Shown here piece by piece: positions 44,251 to 56,263 of a stretch of 64,000 nucleotides of DNA. The notes under the pieces were generated by a model. It ran no database searches and had not been told where the DNA came from. It was given only the letters and a program-made list of their open reading frames with translations. The position numbers and the translations under genes were made by a program. This DNA comes from Pseudooctadecabacter jejudonensis (GTDB lineage Bacteria; Pseudomonadota; Alphaproteobacteria; Rhodobacterales; Rhodobacteraceae): the NCBI RefSeq assembly GCF_900172275.1, contig NZ_FWFT01000006.1, positions 1 through 64,000 on the forward strand, read 5' to 3'. How positions within the stretch are numbered: position 1 is the stretch's first letter; each line of letters begins with the position of its first letter.

Positions 44251-46278
44251 ATGTCAGACGCACCGGCGGATCTGCGCAAGATCATCATCGACGACAATGA
44301 AGTTGAAGTTCCGGGCGCGATGACGCTCATCCAGGCCTGCGAAGAGGCCGGGATCGAAATTCCTCGGTTCTGTTACCATGAACGGCTGTCCATCGCAGGC
44401 AATTGCCGCATGTGTCTGGTTGAGGTTGTGGGCGGCCCGCCCAAGCCTGCGGCCTCTTGTGCGATGCAGGTGCGTGACTTGCGCCCTGGCCCCGAAGGCC
44501 AGCCCCCTGTGGTGAAAACCAATTCCCCCATGGTCAAAAAAGCCCGCGAGGGCGTCATGGAATTCCTGCTGATCAACCACCCGCTGGATTGCCCGATCTG
44601 CGATCAGGGCGGCGAATGTGACTTGCAGGATCAGGCGATGGCCTACGGCGTCGATTTCTCGCGTTACCGCGAACCAAAGCGCGCGGCGACGGATCTGGAT
44701 CTTGGCCCGCTGGTTGAAACCCATATGACGCGCTGCATTTCCTGCACCCGGTGTGTCCGGTTCACGACCGAAGTCGCGGGCATTTCCCAGATGGGTCAGA
44801 CGGGCCGTGGGGAAGACAGCGAGATCACCAGCTATCTGGGCGAAACCCTCGATTCGAATATGCAGGGCAACATCATTGATCTGTGCCCCGTCGGCGCGCT
44901 GGTGTCCAAACCCTACGCCTTCACCGCCCGTCCGTGGGAGCTGACGAAGACTGAATCCATCGACGTGATGGATGCGCTGGGGTCCAACATTCGCGTGGAC
45001 ACCAAGGGCCGCGAAGTCATGCGCTTTTTGCCGCGCAACCACGACGGCGTGAATGAGGAATGGATCTCCGACAAGACGCGCTTTGTCTGGGATGGCCTGC
45101 GCCGTCAGCGTCTGGACACGCCCTATATCCGTGAAAACGGCAAGCTACGCAAAGCGGGTTGGGACGAAGCCCTGACCGCCGCTGCTGCTGCCATGAAGGG
45201 TAAGAAAACCGTTGGTTTGGTCGGTGATCTGGCGTCAACCGAGGCGGCGTTTTCCCTCAAAAACCTGATCGAAGGCACGGGCGGTGTCGTCGAATGTCGT
45301 GTGGACAATGCCAAACTGCCGAGCGGTAACCGCTCTGGCTATGTGGGCACGGCGACGGTCGAAGACATCGATGATGCCCAGATGATCCTGCTGATCGGCA
45401 CCAACCCCGAATTGGAAGCGCCGGTTCTGAACGCCCGAATCCGCAAGGCCTGGCTGGCCGGGGCGAAAGTTGCTGTCGTTGGGCAGGCGATCGACGTCTC
45501 TTACGACTATACGCATCTTGGTGATGACCGCGCAGCCCTTGAGGCGCTGTCGAAAATGGACCATTCCGACAAAGACGGCGTGCGCGGTGTCATGATTGTG
45601 GGCCAAGGCGCCCTGACCGAGGCAGATGGCGATGCGGTTCTGGGGCTGGCGATGCAGACGGCTGAGGCTGGGTCGTCCAAGTTCATGGTTCTGCACACTG
45701 CGGCGGGCCGCGTGGGTGCGATGGACGTGGATGCCACCAACGCGGCTGGCATGAAAGCGGTCGAGACGGCGGAGGTTGTCTACAACCTTGGCGCGGATGA
45801 GATCGAAATCGCCGAGGGGCCATTCGTGATTTACCAAGGCAGCCACGGGGATCGTGGGGCGCACCGCGCCGACATCATCCTGCCCTCTGCCGCGTATACC
45901 GAAGAAAACGGCCTGTTCGTGAACACCGAAGGCCGCCCACAGCTGGCCATGCGCGCAAGCTTCGCACCCGGTGAGGCCAAGGAAAACTGGGCGATCCTAC
46001 GGGCATTGTCTGCTGAACTTGACGCGCAACAGCCCTGGGACAGCCTGGCTGGGTTGCGTCAAGCCATGGTCGCCGCCCATCCGCATCTGGCCAAGATTGA
46101 TGAGGTTGCCGAAAACGCCTGGCAGCCTGTGTCGACGGGCACTCTGGGCAAGGCCAGCTTCCGCACGGCGATCAAGGATTTCTATCTGTCCAACCCGATT
46201 GCACGTGCCAGCCAGCTGATGGCCGAACTGAGCGCCAACGCCAAAAAGCGCGCGGAAGCGCCCATCGCGGCGGAGTAA
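44251..46278 (+). CDS. nuoG: NADH-quinone oxidoreductase subunit G
   Basis: 675 aa. N-terminal [2Fe-2S] ligands in [15 protein letters not shown] near residues 43-57, the [13 protein letters not shown] and ASCAMQV sites, then [14 protein letters not shown] and [10 protein letters not shown] for the [4Fe-4S] clusters. The molybdopterin-fold domain that follows has no cofactor site, as in other NuoG. Length matches alphaproteobacterial NuoG. RBS weak. Confidence 0.97.
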   Translation: MSDAPADLRKIIIDDNEVEVPGAMTLIQACEEAGIEIPRFCYHERLSIAGNCRMCLVEVVGGPPKPAASCAMQVRDLRPGPEGQPPVVKTNSPMVKKAREGVMEFLLINHPLDCPICDQGGECDLQDQAMAYGVDFSRYREPKRAATDLDLGPLVETHMTRCISCTRCVRFTTEVAGISQMGQTGRGEDSEITSYLGETLDSNMQGNIIDLCPVGALVSKPYAFTARPWELTKTESIDVMDALGSNIRVDTKGREVMRFLPRNHDGVNEEWISDKTRFVWDGLRRQRLDTPYIRENGKLRKAGWDEALTAAAAAMKGKKTVGLVGDLASTEAAFSLKNLIEGTGGVVECRVDNAKLPSGNRSGYVGTATVEDIDDAQMILLIGTNPELEAPVLNARIRKAWLAGAKVAVVGQAIDVSYDYTHLGDDRAALEALSKMDHSDKDGVRGVMIVGQGALTEADGDAVLGLAMQTAEAGSSKFMVLHTAAGRVGAMDVDATNAAGMKAVETAEVVYNLGADEIEIAEGPFVIYQGSHGDRGAHRADIILPSAAYTEENGLFVNTEGRPQLAMRASFAPGEAKENWAILRALSAELDAQQPWDSLAGLRQAMVAAHPHLAKIDEVAENAWQPVSTGTLGKASFRTAIKDFYLSNPIARASQLMAELSANAKKRAEAPIAAE

Positions 46279-46284
46279 CGGAGA

Positions 46285-46659
46285 ATGCGCCTGCCCCTCA
46301 TAGCACTCACGGCACTTGCCGCCTGTGAGGCCGCCCCCGTGGCGGAGGGCGCGGCGCGATACGACGGCATTGAAACCCGTCTGCTGGACGGGGATCTGGT
46401 CAACTTCCGTGTGAAGATGGCCAATGTTGCCGACGAAGAGGAGGTCGCGGACTACGCGGCCTGTGCGGCTGCACAATATGCGTTGATCCGTGGATACGGA
46501 TTTGCGCGCAATGTGCGGACGATTGTGAACGAAGAGGGTGGCATTTGGACGGGGGATGCTGTTTACACCATCTCGCCTGCCTTGCCACGTGGGCTAAGAA
46601 CGATAGACGCGGAAGTGACGGTGGCGGATTGTGCCGCCCGTGACATTCCAACCGTCTAA
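46285..46659 (+). CDS. Small lipoprotein-like protein
   Basis: 124 aa. The N-terminus has a short hydrophobic stretch and a lipobox-like LTALAAC (Cys14), so it is probably lipid-anchored. The mature part holds three or four more Cys and a mixed alpha-beta layout ([26 protein letters not shown]). Between nuoG and nuoH, 6 nt after nuoG. Unknown function. Confidence 0.6.
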   Translation: MRLPLIALTALAACEAAPVAEGAARYDGIETRLLDGDLVNFRVKMANVADEEEVADYAACAAAQYALIRGYGFARNVRTIVNEEGGIWTGDAVYTISPALPRGLRTIDAEVTVADCAARDIPTV

Positions 46660-46682
46660 GCCGAAGGGCTGAGGGAACAGAT

Positions 46683-47723
46683 ATGGTTGAATTTTTCACC
46701 AACACCAATCTTGGGATTGTGCTGACGATCCTTGGGCAATGCCTGCTGATCTTGATCCCGCTCTTGGTCGCCTTGGCATTCTTGATGTATGCCGACCGGA
46801 AGGTCTGGGCGGCGGTGCAGATGCGCAAGGGCCCCAACGTGGTCGGCGCCTTTGGCCTGCTGCAATCCTTTGCGGATTTCATCAAATACATCGTCAAGGA
46901 AGTCGTTGTGCCTGCGGGTGCCGACAAGGGCGTTTTCTTCCTCGCCCCACTTATTTCCTTTGTTTTGGCGGTCATCGCCTGGGCGGTGATCCCGTTCAAC
47001 GAAGGCTGGGTGATGTCCGACATCAACGTGGCCATCCTCTATGTCTTCGCGGTTTCCTCCCTTGAGGTCTATGGCGTGATCATGGGCGGCTGGGCGTCGA
47101 ACTCCAAATACCCCTTTCTGGGCTCGCTGCGGTCTGCCGCGCAGATGATTTCTTATGAAGTCTCGCTGGGCCTCATCATCATCGGTGTGATCATCTCTAC
47201 AGGGTCGATGAACTTTGGCGATATCGTGGCCGCGCAAGATGGCGATTACGGTATGCTGCACTGGTACTTCATCCCGCACTTTCCGATGTTGTTCTTGTTC
47301 TTCATCAGCGCATTGGCGGAAACCAACCGTCCGCCGTTTGACTTGCCGGAGGCTGAATCCGAACTGGTTGCCGGCTATCAGGTTGAATATTCGTCCACGC
47401 CGTTCCTGTTGTTCATGATTGGCGAGTTGATGGCCGTGGTGCTGATGTGTGCGCTGGTGTCGCTGTTGTTCCTGGGCGGCTGGCTGTCGCCGGTGGGCTT
47501 CCTGCCTGACGGGATCGGCTGGTTCATTCTGAAGATGGTGCTCTGTTTCTTCATCTTCGCCATGGTCAAAGCCATCGTACCCCGTTTCCGCTACGACCAG
47601 CTGATGCGCATCGGTTGGAAAGTGTTCCTGCCACTGTCCTTGTTCTGGGTCGTGCTGGTGGCATTCCTTGCAAAATTCGAAGTCGCTGGCGGCTTCTGGG
47701 CCCGCTGGGCGATTGGAGGCTGA
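46683..47723 (+). CDS. nuoH: NADH-quinone oxidoreductase subunit H
   Basis: 346 aa, about eight membrane helices. Signature loops [20 protein letters not shown] near residue 37 and [25 protein letters not shown] near 215, which line the quinone chamber. RBS GAGGGAAC upstream. Confidence 0.97.
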   Translation: MVEFFTNTNLGIVLTILGQCLLILIPLLVALAFLMYADRKVWAAVQMRKGPNVVGAFGLLQSFADFIKYIVKEVVVPAGADKGVFFLAPLISFVLAVIAWAVIPFNEGWVMSDINVAILYVFAVSSLEVYGVIMGGWASNSKYPFLGSLRSAAQMISYEVSLGLIIIGVIISTGSMNFGDIVAAQDGDYGMLHWYFIPHFPMLFLFFISALAETNRPPFDLPEAESELVAGYQVEYSSTPFLLFMIGELMAVVLMCALVSLLFLGGWLSPVGFLPDGIGWFILKMVLCFFIFAMVKAIVPRFRYDQLMRIGWKVFLPLSLFWVVLVAFLAKFEVAGGFWARWAIGG

Positions 47724-47724
47724 T

Positions 47725-48219
47725 ATGACGCAGATCGACTACACCCGCGCGGCGAAGTATTTCCTGCTGCAAGACATCTTCAAAGGCTTCAAGCTGGGAT
47801 TCAAATACTTCTTCAGCCCCAAGGCCACGGTGAACTACCCCCATGAAAAGGGGCCGCTTAGCCCGCGATTCCGCGGCGAACATGCTCTGCGCCGTTATCC
47901 AAATGGTGAAGAACGCTGCATCGCATGCAAATTGTGTGAGGCTGTGTGCCCCGCCCAAGCGATCACCATCGACGCCGAACCGCGCGATGACGGCTCCCGC
48001 CGCACCACGCGCTATGACATCGACATGACGAAATGCATTTACTGCGGGTTCTGCCAAGAGGCCTGCCCCGTGGATGCCATCGTCGAAGGCCCCAACTTTG
48101 AATTCTCCACCGAGACGCGGGAAGAGCTGTTCTACGACAAGGAAAAACTCCTCGACAACGGCGACCGTTGGGAAGCCGAAATCGCCCGCAACCTTGAGAT
48201 TGACGCACCCTACCGATGA
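47725..48219 (+). CDS. nuoI: NADH-quinone oxidoreductase subunit I
   Basis: 164 aa from the ATG at 47725 directly after the nuoH stop. Two [4Fe-4S] motifs: [16 protein letters not shown] and [17 protein letters not shown]-terminal helices anchor it to the membrane arm. Confidence 0.97.
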   Translation: MTQIDYTRAAKYFLLQDIFKGFKLGFKYFFSPKATVNYPHEKGPLSPRFRGEHALRRYPNGEERCIACKLCEAVCPAQAITIDAEPRDDGSRRTTRYDIDMTKCIYCGFCQEACPVDAIVEGPNFEFSTETREELFYDKEKLLDNGDRWEAEIARNLEIDAPYR

Positions 48220-48626
48220 GCGACCAAGGCACCCCATTTGACGCCTGGATGAAGGCCGGTCAGGACTGGGCGAAAAGCCTCAGCCCAGAGTTTGCTGACG
48301 TCATGGCGAAATCCATGAAGGGGGTTGAGGATTTGATGCCAACGATGCCCAAGGACGTGATGGACACATTCATGGGCAAGGGGATCAACGCCGAAGGTCT
48401 GGACGCGAAAACAAGGCTGTTGCTGACGTTGCAAGGGCTGGTAATTCAGGGCGCCGTGGCGGAGCCGCAGATCAAGTTGACAGTGCGCCACGCCATAGAA
48501 GCGGGCGCCACGCAGATTGAAATAACAGAAACCATCGCACTGGCCGGCATGTTCGGCGGGGCGGCGGGAATGCCTAAGGCGCTAGAGCTGGCGGGCGAAG
48601 TCTTCAAGAAGGACACCGACACATGA
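48216..48626 (+). CDS. Carboxymuconolactone-decarboxylase-like protein without the catalytic Cys
   Basis: 136 aa, helical, with the CMD/AhpD-like core ([20 protein letters not shown] ... [27 protein letters not shown]). There is no Cys at all, so the AhpD CXXC peroxidase chemistry is not possible. It overlaps nuoI and nuoJ by 4 nt each, so it is made with them. Role unknown; an assembly or binding role is inferred. Confidence 0.7.
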   Translation: MSDQGTPFDAWMKAGQDWAKSLSPEFADVMAKSMKGVEDLMPTMPKDVMDTFMGKGINAEGLDAKTRLLLTLQGLVIQGAVAEPQIKLTVRHAIEAGATQIEITETIALAGMFGGAAGMPKALELAGEVFKKDTDT

Positions 48627-49228
48627 CACCAACAGTCATCGCATTTTATGCCTTTGCCGTGACAACCATCAGCGGCGGGCTGATGACCGTCATCAGCCGC
48701 AACCCCGTGCATTCGGTCTTGTGGCTGATCCTTGCGTTCCTGTCCTCGGCAGGTCTGTTTGTGATGCTGGGTGCGGAACTTTTGGCGATGTTGCTGATGA
48801 TCGTCTACGTCGGCGCCGTTGCGGTGTTGTTCCTGTTTGTTGTGATGATGCTTGACGTCGACTTTGCCGAGTTGAAGGCCGAAATGGCGAAATACATGCC
48901 GTTGGCGTTGTTGATCGGCGTTGTTTTGTTGATGCAGCTGGCGTTGGCCTTTGGGGTTTGGGGCTTCTCTGAAGGGGTCGACACGCGCATCGCGCAGCCC
49001 ATTGGCGACGTGGAGAACACGAAGGCGCTGGGGCTGGTTCTGTATGATCAGTACTTCCTGCTGTTCCAACTGGCTGGCCTGATCCTGTTGGTGGCAATGA
49101 TTGGCGCGATTGTACTGACCCTGCGCCACCGCTCAGACGTGAAACGCCAGAACGTGGTGGCCCAGATGATGCGCGATCCTGCGGCGGCGATGGAATTGAA
49201 AGACGTGAAACCGGGGCAGGGGCTGTGA
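48623..49228 (+). CDS. nuoJ: NADH-quinone oxidoreductase subunit J
   Basis: 201 aa, five membrane helices, with the pi-bulge region [21 protein letters not shown] near residues 58-78. [21 protein letters not shown] is typical. Confidence 0.96.
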   Translation: MTPTVIAFYAFAVTTISGGLMTVISRNPVHSVLWLILAFLSSAGLFVMLGAELLAMLLMIVYVGAVAVLFLFVVMMLDVDFAELKAEMAKYMPLALLIGVVLLMQLALAFGVWGFSEGVDTRIAQPIGDVENTKALGLVLYDQYFLLFQLAGLILLVAMIGAIVLTLRHRSDVKRQNVVAQMMRDPAAAMELKDVKPGQGL

Positions 49229-49231
49229 TGC

Positions 49232-49277
49232 CAAATTTTCAAGGAAAATTTGCTGACAAACTCTCGTTGAGAGTTTG
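49232..49277. repeat. Pair of 21-nt hairpins
   Basis: CAAATTTTC-AAG-GAAAATTTG (49232-49252) and CAAACTCTC-GTT-GAGAGTTTG (49257-49277), each a nine-base perfect stem with a three-base loop, four bases apart. Between nuoJ and nuoK. Confidence 0.9.
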
Positions 49278-49301
49278 GACCCGGCAAGAAGGAACGAAGC
49301 T

Positions 49302-49610
49302 ATGACAATCGGACTTGAACATTATCTCACAGTGGCCGCGGCCCTGTTTGTGATCGGCATCTTCGGGCTGTTCCTGAACCGCAAGAACGTCATCATTCTG
49401 CTGATGAGCATCGAATTGATGCTTTTGGCGGTGAACATCAATCTGGTCGCGTTTTCCAGCTTCCTTGGCGATCTCGTCGGGCAGGTTTTCACCCTGTTTG
49501 TGCTGACAGTCGCCGCCGCCGAGGCCGCGATTGGCCTTGCGATCCTTGTTTGCTTCTTCCGCAACCGCGGTACGATCGACGTTGAAGATGTCAACGTCAT
49601 GAAAGGCTAA
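49302..49610 (+). CDS. nuoK: NADH-quinone oxidoreductase subunit K
   Basis: 102 aa from the ATG at 49302 (AAGAAGGAA upstream). Three membrane helices with the proton-path Glu in [14 protein letters not shown]. The longer frame from 49275 runs through the hairpin pair and is rejected. Confidence 0.96.
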   Translation: MTIGLEHYLTVAAALFVIGIFGLFLNRKNVIILLMSIELMLLAVNINLVAFSSFLGDLVGQVFTLFVLTVAAAEAAIGLAILVCFFRNRGTIDVEDVNVMKG

Positions 49611-49615
49611 GACCC

Positions 49616-51703
49616 ATGGAACAAATCATCCTTTTTGCCCCATTGGTCGGCGCCATTCTGGGCGGCTTTGGCTGGAAAATCATCGGAGAAACAGGCGCGC
49701 AATGGCTGACGACGTCGCTTCTGTTTCTGGCCGCGATCTTGTCTTGGGTTGTGTTCCTGACATTCGATGCCAGCGCCTATGACAACGGGACGTACACCAT
49801 CGACATCCTGACGTTCATCCAGTCGGGCACGTTGGACACATCTTGGGCCATCCGAATGGACCGTCTGACCGCCACGATGTTGATCGTGATCACGACGGTT
49901 TCGGCCCTCGTCCACCTCTATTCGTTCGGCTACATGGCCCACGACGACAACTTCCCCGACACGGCCTATAAGGCTCGGTTCTTCGCGTATCTGAGCTTTT
50001 TCACCTTTGCGATGTTGATGCTGGTGACAGCGGACAACCTTGTGCAGATGTTCTTTGGCTGGGAAGGCGTGGGTGTCGCGTCTTACCTGTTGATCGGGTT
50101 CTACTATAAGAAACCGTCGGCCAATGCCGCGGCGATCAAGGCCTTTGTGGTCAACCGCGTGGGCGACTTTGGCTTCGCGCTTGGCATCTTTGCGCTGTTC
50201 TATCTGACGGGCTCCATCAACTTCGATGTGATATTTTCGGAAGCCGGCGACCTGAGCACACAGACAATCACCTTCCTGTGGCGCGATTGGCCGGCATTGG
50301 AAGTGGTGGCGTTCCTGCTGTTCATCGGCGCCATGGGCAAATCCGCACAGCTGTTGCTGCACACATGGCTGCCTGATGCCATGGAAGGGCCGACGCCAGT
50401 GTCCGCACTGATCCACGCCGCAACCATGGTGACGGCGGGCGTGTTCCTGGTGTGCCGCATGTCGCCCATTATGGAATTTGCGCCCACTGCGACTGCCTTT
50501 GTTGTGTTCCTCGGAGCGACCACGGCCTTCTTCGCGGCGACGGTTGGTTTGGTTCAAAACGACATCAAACGTGTGATCGCCTATTCGACCTGTTCGCAGC
50601 TGGGATATATGTTCGTGGCCGCGGGTATCGGTGTGTACTCCGTCGCGATGTTCCACCTGCTGACTCACGCGTTCTTTAAGGCGATGTTGTTCCTTGGGGC
50701 GGGGTCTGTCATTCACGGGATGCACCACGAACAGGACATGCGGAACTACGGCGGGTTGCGGCACAAACTGCCCTATACCTTCTGGGCGATGATGATCGGC
50801 ACGCTGGCGATCACCGGCGTGGGTATCCCGCTGCTGTATATCGGGTTTCCTGTGGGCTTTGCGGGCTTTGTGTCCAAGGACGCGATCATCGAAAGCGCCT
50901 TTGCCGCGGGGCAGGGGTACGCCTTCTGGATGCTTGTCATCTCCGCCCTGTTCACCAGTTTCTACAGCTGGCGTCTGATCTTCCTGACCTTCTACGGGGA
51001 GCCGCGCGGCGACAAACACACACACGAGCACGCCCACGAATCCCCCAAGGTCATGTTGGCCCCGCTGGCCATTCTGGCGGTTGGTGCAATTTTTGCGGGC
51101 ATGGTCTTTTACAAGCCGTTTTTCGGGTCGGCAAAATACGTTGGCCAGTATTTCGGTGTGCCCTACGCCGCGCAAGAACACGGTGAGGATCATGGCGACG
51201 ATCATGGCGGCGACGACAAGGCTAAGACCCACTACGCCTTCGCCGGTGAACCAGGGCAGGGTGCCATTTATGTGGCCCCAGAAAACACCACCTTGGATGA
51301 TGCGCATTCCGTGCCCGTCTGGGTGAAACTGGCACCGTTCTTTGCCATGCTTCTGGGCTTTGTCACCGCGTGGATCTTCTACATCCGTAAGCCTGAGTTG
51401 CCCAAGCAGCTGGCCACCCAACAGGCGCCACTGTACAACTTCTTGCTGAACAAATGGTACTTCGATGAGCTGTATGACGCGGTCTTCGTCAAGCCTGCCA
51501 AGCAGATCGGTAAGTTCTTTTGGAAGCGCGGCGATGGCGCGGTCATCGACGGTGGCATCAACGGGTTGGCGATGGGGATCATTCCGATGTTGACCCGTCT
51601 CGCAGGGCGCGCGCAGTCCGGCTACGTCTTTACCTACGCCTTTGCCATGGTCATCGGGATCGCCGTGATCCTGACCTTCTTCACGATCTTCGGGGACTAC
51701 TAA
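49616..51703 (+). CDS. nuoL: NADH-quinone oxidoreductase subunit L
   Basis: 695 aa, about 16 membrane helices including the long C-terminal lateral helix. Antiporter-like motifs [19 protein letters not shown] and [27 protein letters not shown] His-rich loop ([11 protein letters not shown] then [14 protein letters not shown]) near 465-530. Distal proton pump. Confidence 0.97.
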   Translation: MEQIILFAPLVGAILGGFGWKIIGETGAQWLTTSLLFLAAILSWVVFLTFDASAYDNGTYTIDILTFIQSGTLDTSWAIRMDRLTATMLIVITTVSALVHLYSFGYMAHDDNFPDTAYKARFFAYLSFFTFAMLMLVTADNLVQMFFGWEGVGVASYLLIGFYYKKPSANAAAIKAFVVNRVGDFGFALGIFALFYLTGSINFDVIFSEAGDLSTQTITFLWRDWPALEVVAFLLFIGAMGKSAQLLLHTWLPDAMEGPTPVSALIHAATMVTAGVFLVCRMSPIMEFAPTATAFVVFLGATTAFFAATVGLVQNDIKRVIAYSTCSQLGYMFVAAGIGVYSVAMFHLLTHAFFKAMLFLGAGSVIHGMHHEQDMRNYGGLRHKLPYTFWAMMIGTLAITGVGIPLLYIGFPVGFAGFVSKDAIIESAFAAGQGYAFWMLVISALFTSFYSWRLIFLTFYGEPRGDKHTHEHAHESPKVMLAPLAILAVGAIFAGMVFYKPFFGSAKYVGQYFGVPYAAQEHGEDHGDDHGGDDKAKTHYAFAGEPGQGAIYVAPENTTLDDAHSVPVWVKLAPFFAMLLGFVTAWIFYIRKPELPKQLATQQAPLYNFLLNKWYFDELYDAVFVKPAKQIGKFFWKRGDGAVIDGGINGLAMGIIPMLTRLAGRAQSGYVFTYAFAMVIGIAVILTFFTIFGDY

Positions 51704-51705
51704 GA

Positions 51706-53247
51706 ATGGACAACCTCCTTTCGATCACCACGTTCATTCCTGCGATTGCTGCAGCGATCCTTGCCCTGTTCCTTCGTGGAGAGGACGAGGCCGCACAGCG
51801 CAACGCCAAGTGGCTGGCCATGGCCGCCACGGTGATGACCTTTGTTGTGTCGCTGTTCATCCTCGCAGGTTTTGATGCCAACAACACGGACTTCCAATTC
51901 GTGGAAGAGCGCGAATGGATCATGGGCCTGACCTACAAGATGGGTGTCGATGGCATTTCGATCCTGTTTGTGATGCTCACCACGTTCCTGATGCCGCTGG
52001 TGATTGCGTCCTGCTGGTCGGTCACGACTCGCGTGAAGGAATACATGATCGCGTTCCTGCTGTTGGAAACGCTGATGTTGGGTGTGTTCCTCGCCCTTGA
52101 TCTGGTGCTCTTCTATCTGTTCTTTGAGGCCGGTCTGATCCCGATGTTCCTGATCATCGGCATTTGGGGCGGAAAGGAACGCATCTACGCGTCGTTCAAG
52201 TTCTTCCTATATACCTTCCTCGGCTCAGTCTTGATGTTGGTCGCCATGGTCGCGATGTATAGCGCGGCGGGCACCACGGACATTCCGACGTTGATGACGT
52301 TCTCGTTTGGGACGGACACCTTCAGCATCCTCGGCGTCCAGATCATCGGCGGCATGCAGACCCTCCTGTGGCTGGCCTTCTTTGCCTCCTTCGCGGTGAA
52401 AATGCCCATGTGGCCGGTCCACACGTGGCTGCCTGATGCGCACGTTCAGGCGCCGACGGCAGGCTCCGTCGTGCTGGCCGCGATCCTGCTGAAGATGGGC
52501 GGTTATGGCTTCTTGCGCTTTTCGCTGCCGATGTTCCCTGTCGGGTCCGAGGTCATGGCCCCACTGGTGTTGTGGATGTCCGCCATCGCCATCGTCTACA
52601 CATCGCTTGTGGCGTTGGTGCAAAAGGACATGAAAAAGCTCATCGCCTACTCCTCGGTCGCACACATGGGCTTTGTGACCATGGGGATCTTTGCGATGAA
52701 CCAACAGGGTTTGGACGGCGCGATTTTCCAGATGTTGTCGCACGGCTTCATCTCGGGGGCGTTGTTCCTGTGTGTCGGCGTGATCTATGACCGTATGCAC
52801 ACCCGAGAGATTGACGCCTATGGCGGTCTTGTGAACCGGATGCCCGCCTATGCGCTGATTTTCATGTTCTTCACCATGGCAAACGTCGGCCTGCCGGGCA
52901 CGTCGGGCTTCGTTGGTGAATTCCTGACATTGATGGCGGTGTTCAAAGTCAACACTTGGGTGGCCGTCGTCGCCACAACTGGCGTGATCTTCTCCGCCGC
53001 TTATGCGCTGTGGCTTTATCGCCGCGTGGTCATGGGCGATTTGATCAAGGAAAGCCTGAAATCCATAACCGATATGACGACCCGCGAACGGGTGATCTTT
53101 GCCCCGCTTGTTGTCATGACCCTTCTGCTGGGCGTCTACCCCAGCCTTGTCACCGATATTATCGGGCCATCGGTCGCCGCTTTGGTCGGCCAGGTCGAAA
53201 CAGCGCAGGCCGCTTATGAAGCGTCCTCCATGCTGGCCCAAAACTAA
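51706..53247 (+). CDS. nuoM: NADH-quinone oxidoreductase subunit M
   Basis: 513 aa from the ATG at 51706. Antiporter-like subunit with [19 protein letters not shown] and [20 protein letters not shown]. The frame continues upstream inside nuoL but that is a shadow. Confidence 0.97.
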   Translation: MDNLLSITTFIPAIAAAILALFLRGEDEAAQRNAKWLAMAATVMTFVVSLFILAGFDANNTDFQFVEEREWIMGLTYKMGVDGISILFVMLTTFLMPLVIASCWSVTTRVKEYMIAFLLLETLMLGVFLALDLVLFYLFFEAGLIPMFLIIGIWGGKERIYASFKFFLYTFLGSVLMLVAMVAMYSAAGTTDIPTLMTFSFGTDTFSILGVQIIGGMQTLLWLAFFASFAVKMPMWPVHTWLPDAHVQAPTAGSVVLAAILLKMGGYGFLRFSLPMFPVGSEVMAPLVLWMSAIAIVYTSLVALVQKDMKKLIAYSSVAHMGFVTMGIFAMNQQGLDGAIFQMLSHGFISGALFLCVGVIYDRMHTREIDAYGGLVNRMPAYALIFMFFTMANVGLPGTSGFVGEFLTLMAVFKVNTWVAVVATTGVIFSAAYALWLYRRVVMGDLIKESLKSITDMTTRERVIFAPLVVMTLLLGVYPSLVTDIIGPSVAALVGQVETAQAAYEASSMLAQN

Positions 53248-53259
53248 GGAATTCTTGCG

Positions 53260-54699
53260 ATGTTGTCCCAAGACCTGAACACCATCCTGCCCGAAATCGT
53301 CATCTCGCTTTATGCGATGGGCGCGCTTTTGGCGGCGGTCTACACCGTGAAAGACAAGGCAGGCCCGCTGCTGGTCTGGCTCACCTCTGGCCTGTTTGTG
53401 GCCGTGGCCTTCTGGATCGGCACTACGGGAGAGGGCGCGACAGAGGCGTTCTCCGGCATGTTCCAGGACGACGCCTTCAGCCGCTTTGCCAAGGTCGCCA
53501 TCCTGCTGTCCGCCGCAGCCGTGCTGTTGATGAGCCAGGAGTACATGCAAAAGCGGGATTTGCTGCGGTTTGAATACCCCCTGCTGATTGCATTGGCCGT
53601 GGTCGGCATGATGATGATGGTCTCCGCCGGGGATCTGATGGCGCTTTATATGGGCCTCGAATTGCAGTCGCTGGCGCTTTATGTTGTCGCCTCCCTGCGC
53701 CGTGACAGCGTGAAATCCACCGAGGCGGGCCTGAAATACTTCGTCTTGGGCGCGCTGTCTTCGGGTCTGCTGCTTTATGGTGCGTCCCTGACATACGGCT
53801 TCGCGGGCACCACAACCTTCGCCGGTATTATTGAGGCCACCGAGGACGGCGTGTCCCTTGGCCTGCTGTTCGGTCTGGTGTTCCTGAGTGCGGGCTTCGC
53901 GTTCAAGGTCTCTGCCGCACCGTTCCACATGTGGACGCCTGACGTTTACGAAGGCTCGCCCACTCCGGTCACCGCCTTCTTTGCCACCGCGCCCAAAATT
54001 GCCGCGATGGCCTTGTTCGCACGTGTTGTGCATGACGCCTTCGGAAATTCCATCAGCGATTGGCAACAGATCGTGGCCTTCTTGTCGGTTGTGTCCATGT
54101 TCCTTGGCGCGATTGCCGCCATCGGCCAGCGCGACATCAAACGTCTGATGGCTTATTCGTCCATCGCCCACATGGGCTTTGCCCTGATGGGTCTGGCGGC
54201 GGGCACGGCGTTTGGTGTGCAGGCGATGTTGGTCTACCTGGGCATCTATGTGGCCATGAACATCGGCACATTTGCGTTCATCCTGTCGATGGAAAAGGAC
54301 GGCATGCCCGTCACTGATATCCACGCCCTGCAGATGTATTCCAAACGTGAACCGCTGAAGGCTGTCGCGATGCTGGTCCTGCTGTTCAGCCTGGCCGGTG
54401 TGCCGCCCATGCTGGGCTTTTTCGGCAAGCTTTACGTGTTGCAGGCCGCTTATGGCGCGGGTCTGGCGTGGTTGGCCGTGGCCGGTGTGATCGCCTCCGT
54501 GATCGGTGCGTTCTACTACCTGCGCATCGTCTACTTCATGTACTTCGGAGAGGAACGGGATGAGGCGCTGGATACGGGCAGCTCGCCGGTGCTCTGGGCG
54601 TTCTTGGTCGGCTCTGCTGCCGTGATGGTCGTGGGCGTGGTCAACCTTTTCGGGATTGAACCCTTGGCCGAAGCAGCGTCCCTCGCCCTTGTCAACTGA
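53260..54699 (+). CDS. nuoN: NADH-quinone oxidoreductase subunit N
   Basis: 479 aa. Antiporter-like subunit with [20 protein letters not shown] and [19 protein letters not shown]. Last subunit gene; the next gene starts inside its 3' end. Confidence 0.97.
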   Translation: MLSQDLNTILPEIVISLYAMGALLAAVYTVKDKAGPLLVWLTSGLFVAVAFWIGTTGEGATEAFSGMFQDDAFSRFAKVAILLSAAAVLLMSQEYMQKRDLLRFEYPLLIALAVVGMMMMVSAGDLMALYMGLELQSLALYVVASLRRDSVKSTEAGLKYFVLGALSSGLLLYGASLTYGFAGTTTFAGIIEATEDGVSLGLLFGLVFLSAGFAFKVSAAPFHMWTPDVYEGSPTPVTAFFATAPKIAAMALFARVVHDAFGNSISDWQQIVAFLSVVSMFLGAIAAIGQRDIKRLMAYSSIAHMGFALMGLAAGTAFGVQAMLVYLGIYVAMNIGTFAFILSMEKDGMPVTDIHALQMYSKREPLKAVAMLVLLFSLAGVPPMLGFFGKLYVLQAAYGAGLAWLAVAGVIASVIGAFYYLRIVYFMYFGEERDEALDTGSSPVLWAFLVGSAAVMVVGVVNLFGIEPLAEAASLALVN

Positions 54700-55474
54700 T
54701 CTGACCCCGCTTTGGGACGCGCCTGCCACGGCAGAATTCTGGCCGCAGGACTACCAGCGGACACTGCTTGCGCAGGTTGATAGCACCATGGCCGAAGCGC
54801 GTCGTATGGCACCACAGGCCAGCGGCTCCACATGGATCATGGCGCAGGAGCAAAAGGCGGCGACAGGACGCCGTGGCCGCCCGTGGTCCCAGCCCAAAGG
54901 CAATTTCGCAGCGACACTGTTGTTGCGGGTGAATGATGACCCCGCACAGGCGGCTTTACGGTCGTTTTCAATGGCCGTGGCGTTGCGCCAGACCTTGGCG
55001 ATGTCGGTCCCGCCTGAACAGCTTTCCTTGAAATGGCCCAATGATGTGCTGCTCGCTGGTGGCAAGGTCGCAGGTATCCTGCTTGAGGCGATCGGGCAGG
55101 GCGGGCGTGTGGATTGGGTATCCATCGGTGTCGGCGTCAATCTTGTCGCTGCCCCGCCCCTCGATCAGGTTGAGGACGGCGCGTTTCGCCCTGTTGCGGT
55201 CGCAGATTACGGCACACCCCCATCTCCGCAGGACTTTCTGTTCTGGCTCGCCAGTCACTTCGGGCATCAGGAACGTCTGTTTAAGGAATTCGGGTTTGGC
55301 CCAATCCGCCGCCTTTGGCTTCATGACGCCGCACGGCTGGGTGAGACAATAACGGCACGTTTGCCCAACGAAGAGATCACGGGGCGCTTTGAAACCGTCG
55401 ATGAAAACGGCTATCTCGTGCTTACCACTGCCAAAGGCGCGCGCGCCATCGCGGCAGCGGACGTGTATTTCTAG
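54689..55474 (+). CDS. birA: Biotin-[acetyl-CoA-carboxylase] ligase
   Basis: About 261 aa from a TTG at 54689, which overlaps nuoN by 11 nt; no ATG is in frame near the start, so the exact start is uncertain (a TTG at 54656 is also possible). The catalytic domain has [18 protein letters not shown] (biotin-AMP loop), [20 protein letters not shown] and GVGVNL. No N-terminal helix-turn-helix, so it is a ligase without repressor function. The nuo-birA-coaX-rnj order is common in Rhodobacteraceae. Confidence 0.9.
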   Translation: MSTDLTPLWDAPATAEFWPQDYQRTLLAQVDSTMAEARRMAPQASGSTWIMAQEQKAATGRRGRPWSQPKGNFAATLLLRVNDDPAQAALRSFSMAVALRQTLAMSVPPEQLSLKWPNDVLLAGGKVAGILLEAIGQGGRVDWVSIGVGVNLVAAPPLDQVEDGAFRPVAVADYGTPPSPQDFLFWLASHFGHQERLFKEFGFGPIRRLWLHDAARLGETITARLPNEEITGRFETVDENGYLVLTTAKGARAIAAADVYF

Positions 55475-55485
55475 GGGACTGGCCT

Positions 55486-56262
55486 ATGTTGCTGTGCATT
55501 GATTGCGGGAATACGAATACGGTCTTCTCCTTGTGGGATGGGCAGGAATTCCTGTGCACCTTTCGCACCTCCACGGAATGGCAGCGCACGGCAGACCAGT
55601 ATTTCGTCTGGTGGTCGACGCTTTTGACCCATAAAGGGATCAAGGCCCATGTGGATGAGGTCATCATTTCCTCAACCGTGCCGCGTGTGGTGTTCAACCT
55701 GCGTGTGATGGCGGACCGCTATTTCAACACGCGACCTTTGGTGGTCGGCAAATCCGATTGCCTGCTGCCCCAGCCGCCGCGCGTGGATGAGGGAACCCAA
55801 GTGGGCCCTGACAGGTTGGTCAATACCGCAGGCGCCCATGACCGTCATGGCGGCAACCTTGTGGTGGTCGATTTCGGCACAGCGACGACCTTTGACGTGG
55901 TAGCGGACGATGGGGCCTATGTGGGCGGCGTGATCGCACCCGGCGTCAACCTCTCGCTTGAGGCGCTGCACCAGGCCGCTGCCGCCCTGCCGCATGTGGA
56001 TGTGACAAAACCGCAGGCCGTCATCGGAACGAACACGGTGGCCTGCATGCAATCTGGTGTCTTCTGGGGCTATGTGGGCCTCGTGAACGGCATCACCGAA
56101 CGGATAAAGGGCGAATACGACCGCCCCATGAAAGTCGTAGGAACCGGAGGGCTCGCCCCGTTGTTCAGCAGCGGATACGCCCTCTTTGATGTGATCGAAG
56201 ACGATTTGACGATGCACGGGCTGACCGTGATCCACGCCTTCAACAAGGACAACGAAAAATAA
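55486..56262 (+). CDS. coaX: Type III pantothenate kinase
   Basis: 258 aa of the ASKHA fold. IDCGNTNTVFSLWDG at 5-19 is the phosphate-binding start, GPDRLVNTAGAHDRHGGNLVVVDFGTATTFDVV near 106-137 is the pantothenate/Asp region, and TGGLAPL is the adenosine motif. First step of coenzyme A synthesis. Follows birA by 11 nt. Confidence 0.95.
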   Translation: MLLCIDCGNTNTVFSLWDGQEFLCTFRTSTEWQRTADQYFVWWSTLLTHKGIKAHVDEVIISSTVPRVVFNLRVMADRYFNTRPLVVGKSDCLLPQPPRVDEGTQVGPDRLVNTAGAHDRHGGNLVVVDFGTATTFDVVADDGAYVGGVIAPGVNLSLEALHQAAAALPHVDVTKPQAVIGTNTVACMQSGVFWGYVGLVNGITERIKGEYDRPMKVVGTGGLAPLFSSGYALFDVIEDDLTMHGLTVIHAFNKDNEK

Positions 56263-56263
56263 A

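Noticed and set aside
49607-51421. 604-aa open frame on the - strand
   Set aside because: Antisense to nuoL; no motif, same shadow composition.
52225-54729. 834-aa open frame on the - strand
   Set aside because: Lies antisense across nuoM/nuoN, has a Gln/His/Arg-rich, low-quality composition typical of a GC-rich shadow frame, and the + strand genes are certain.
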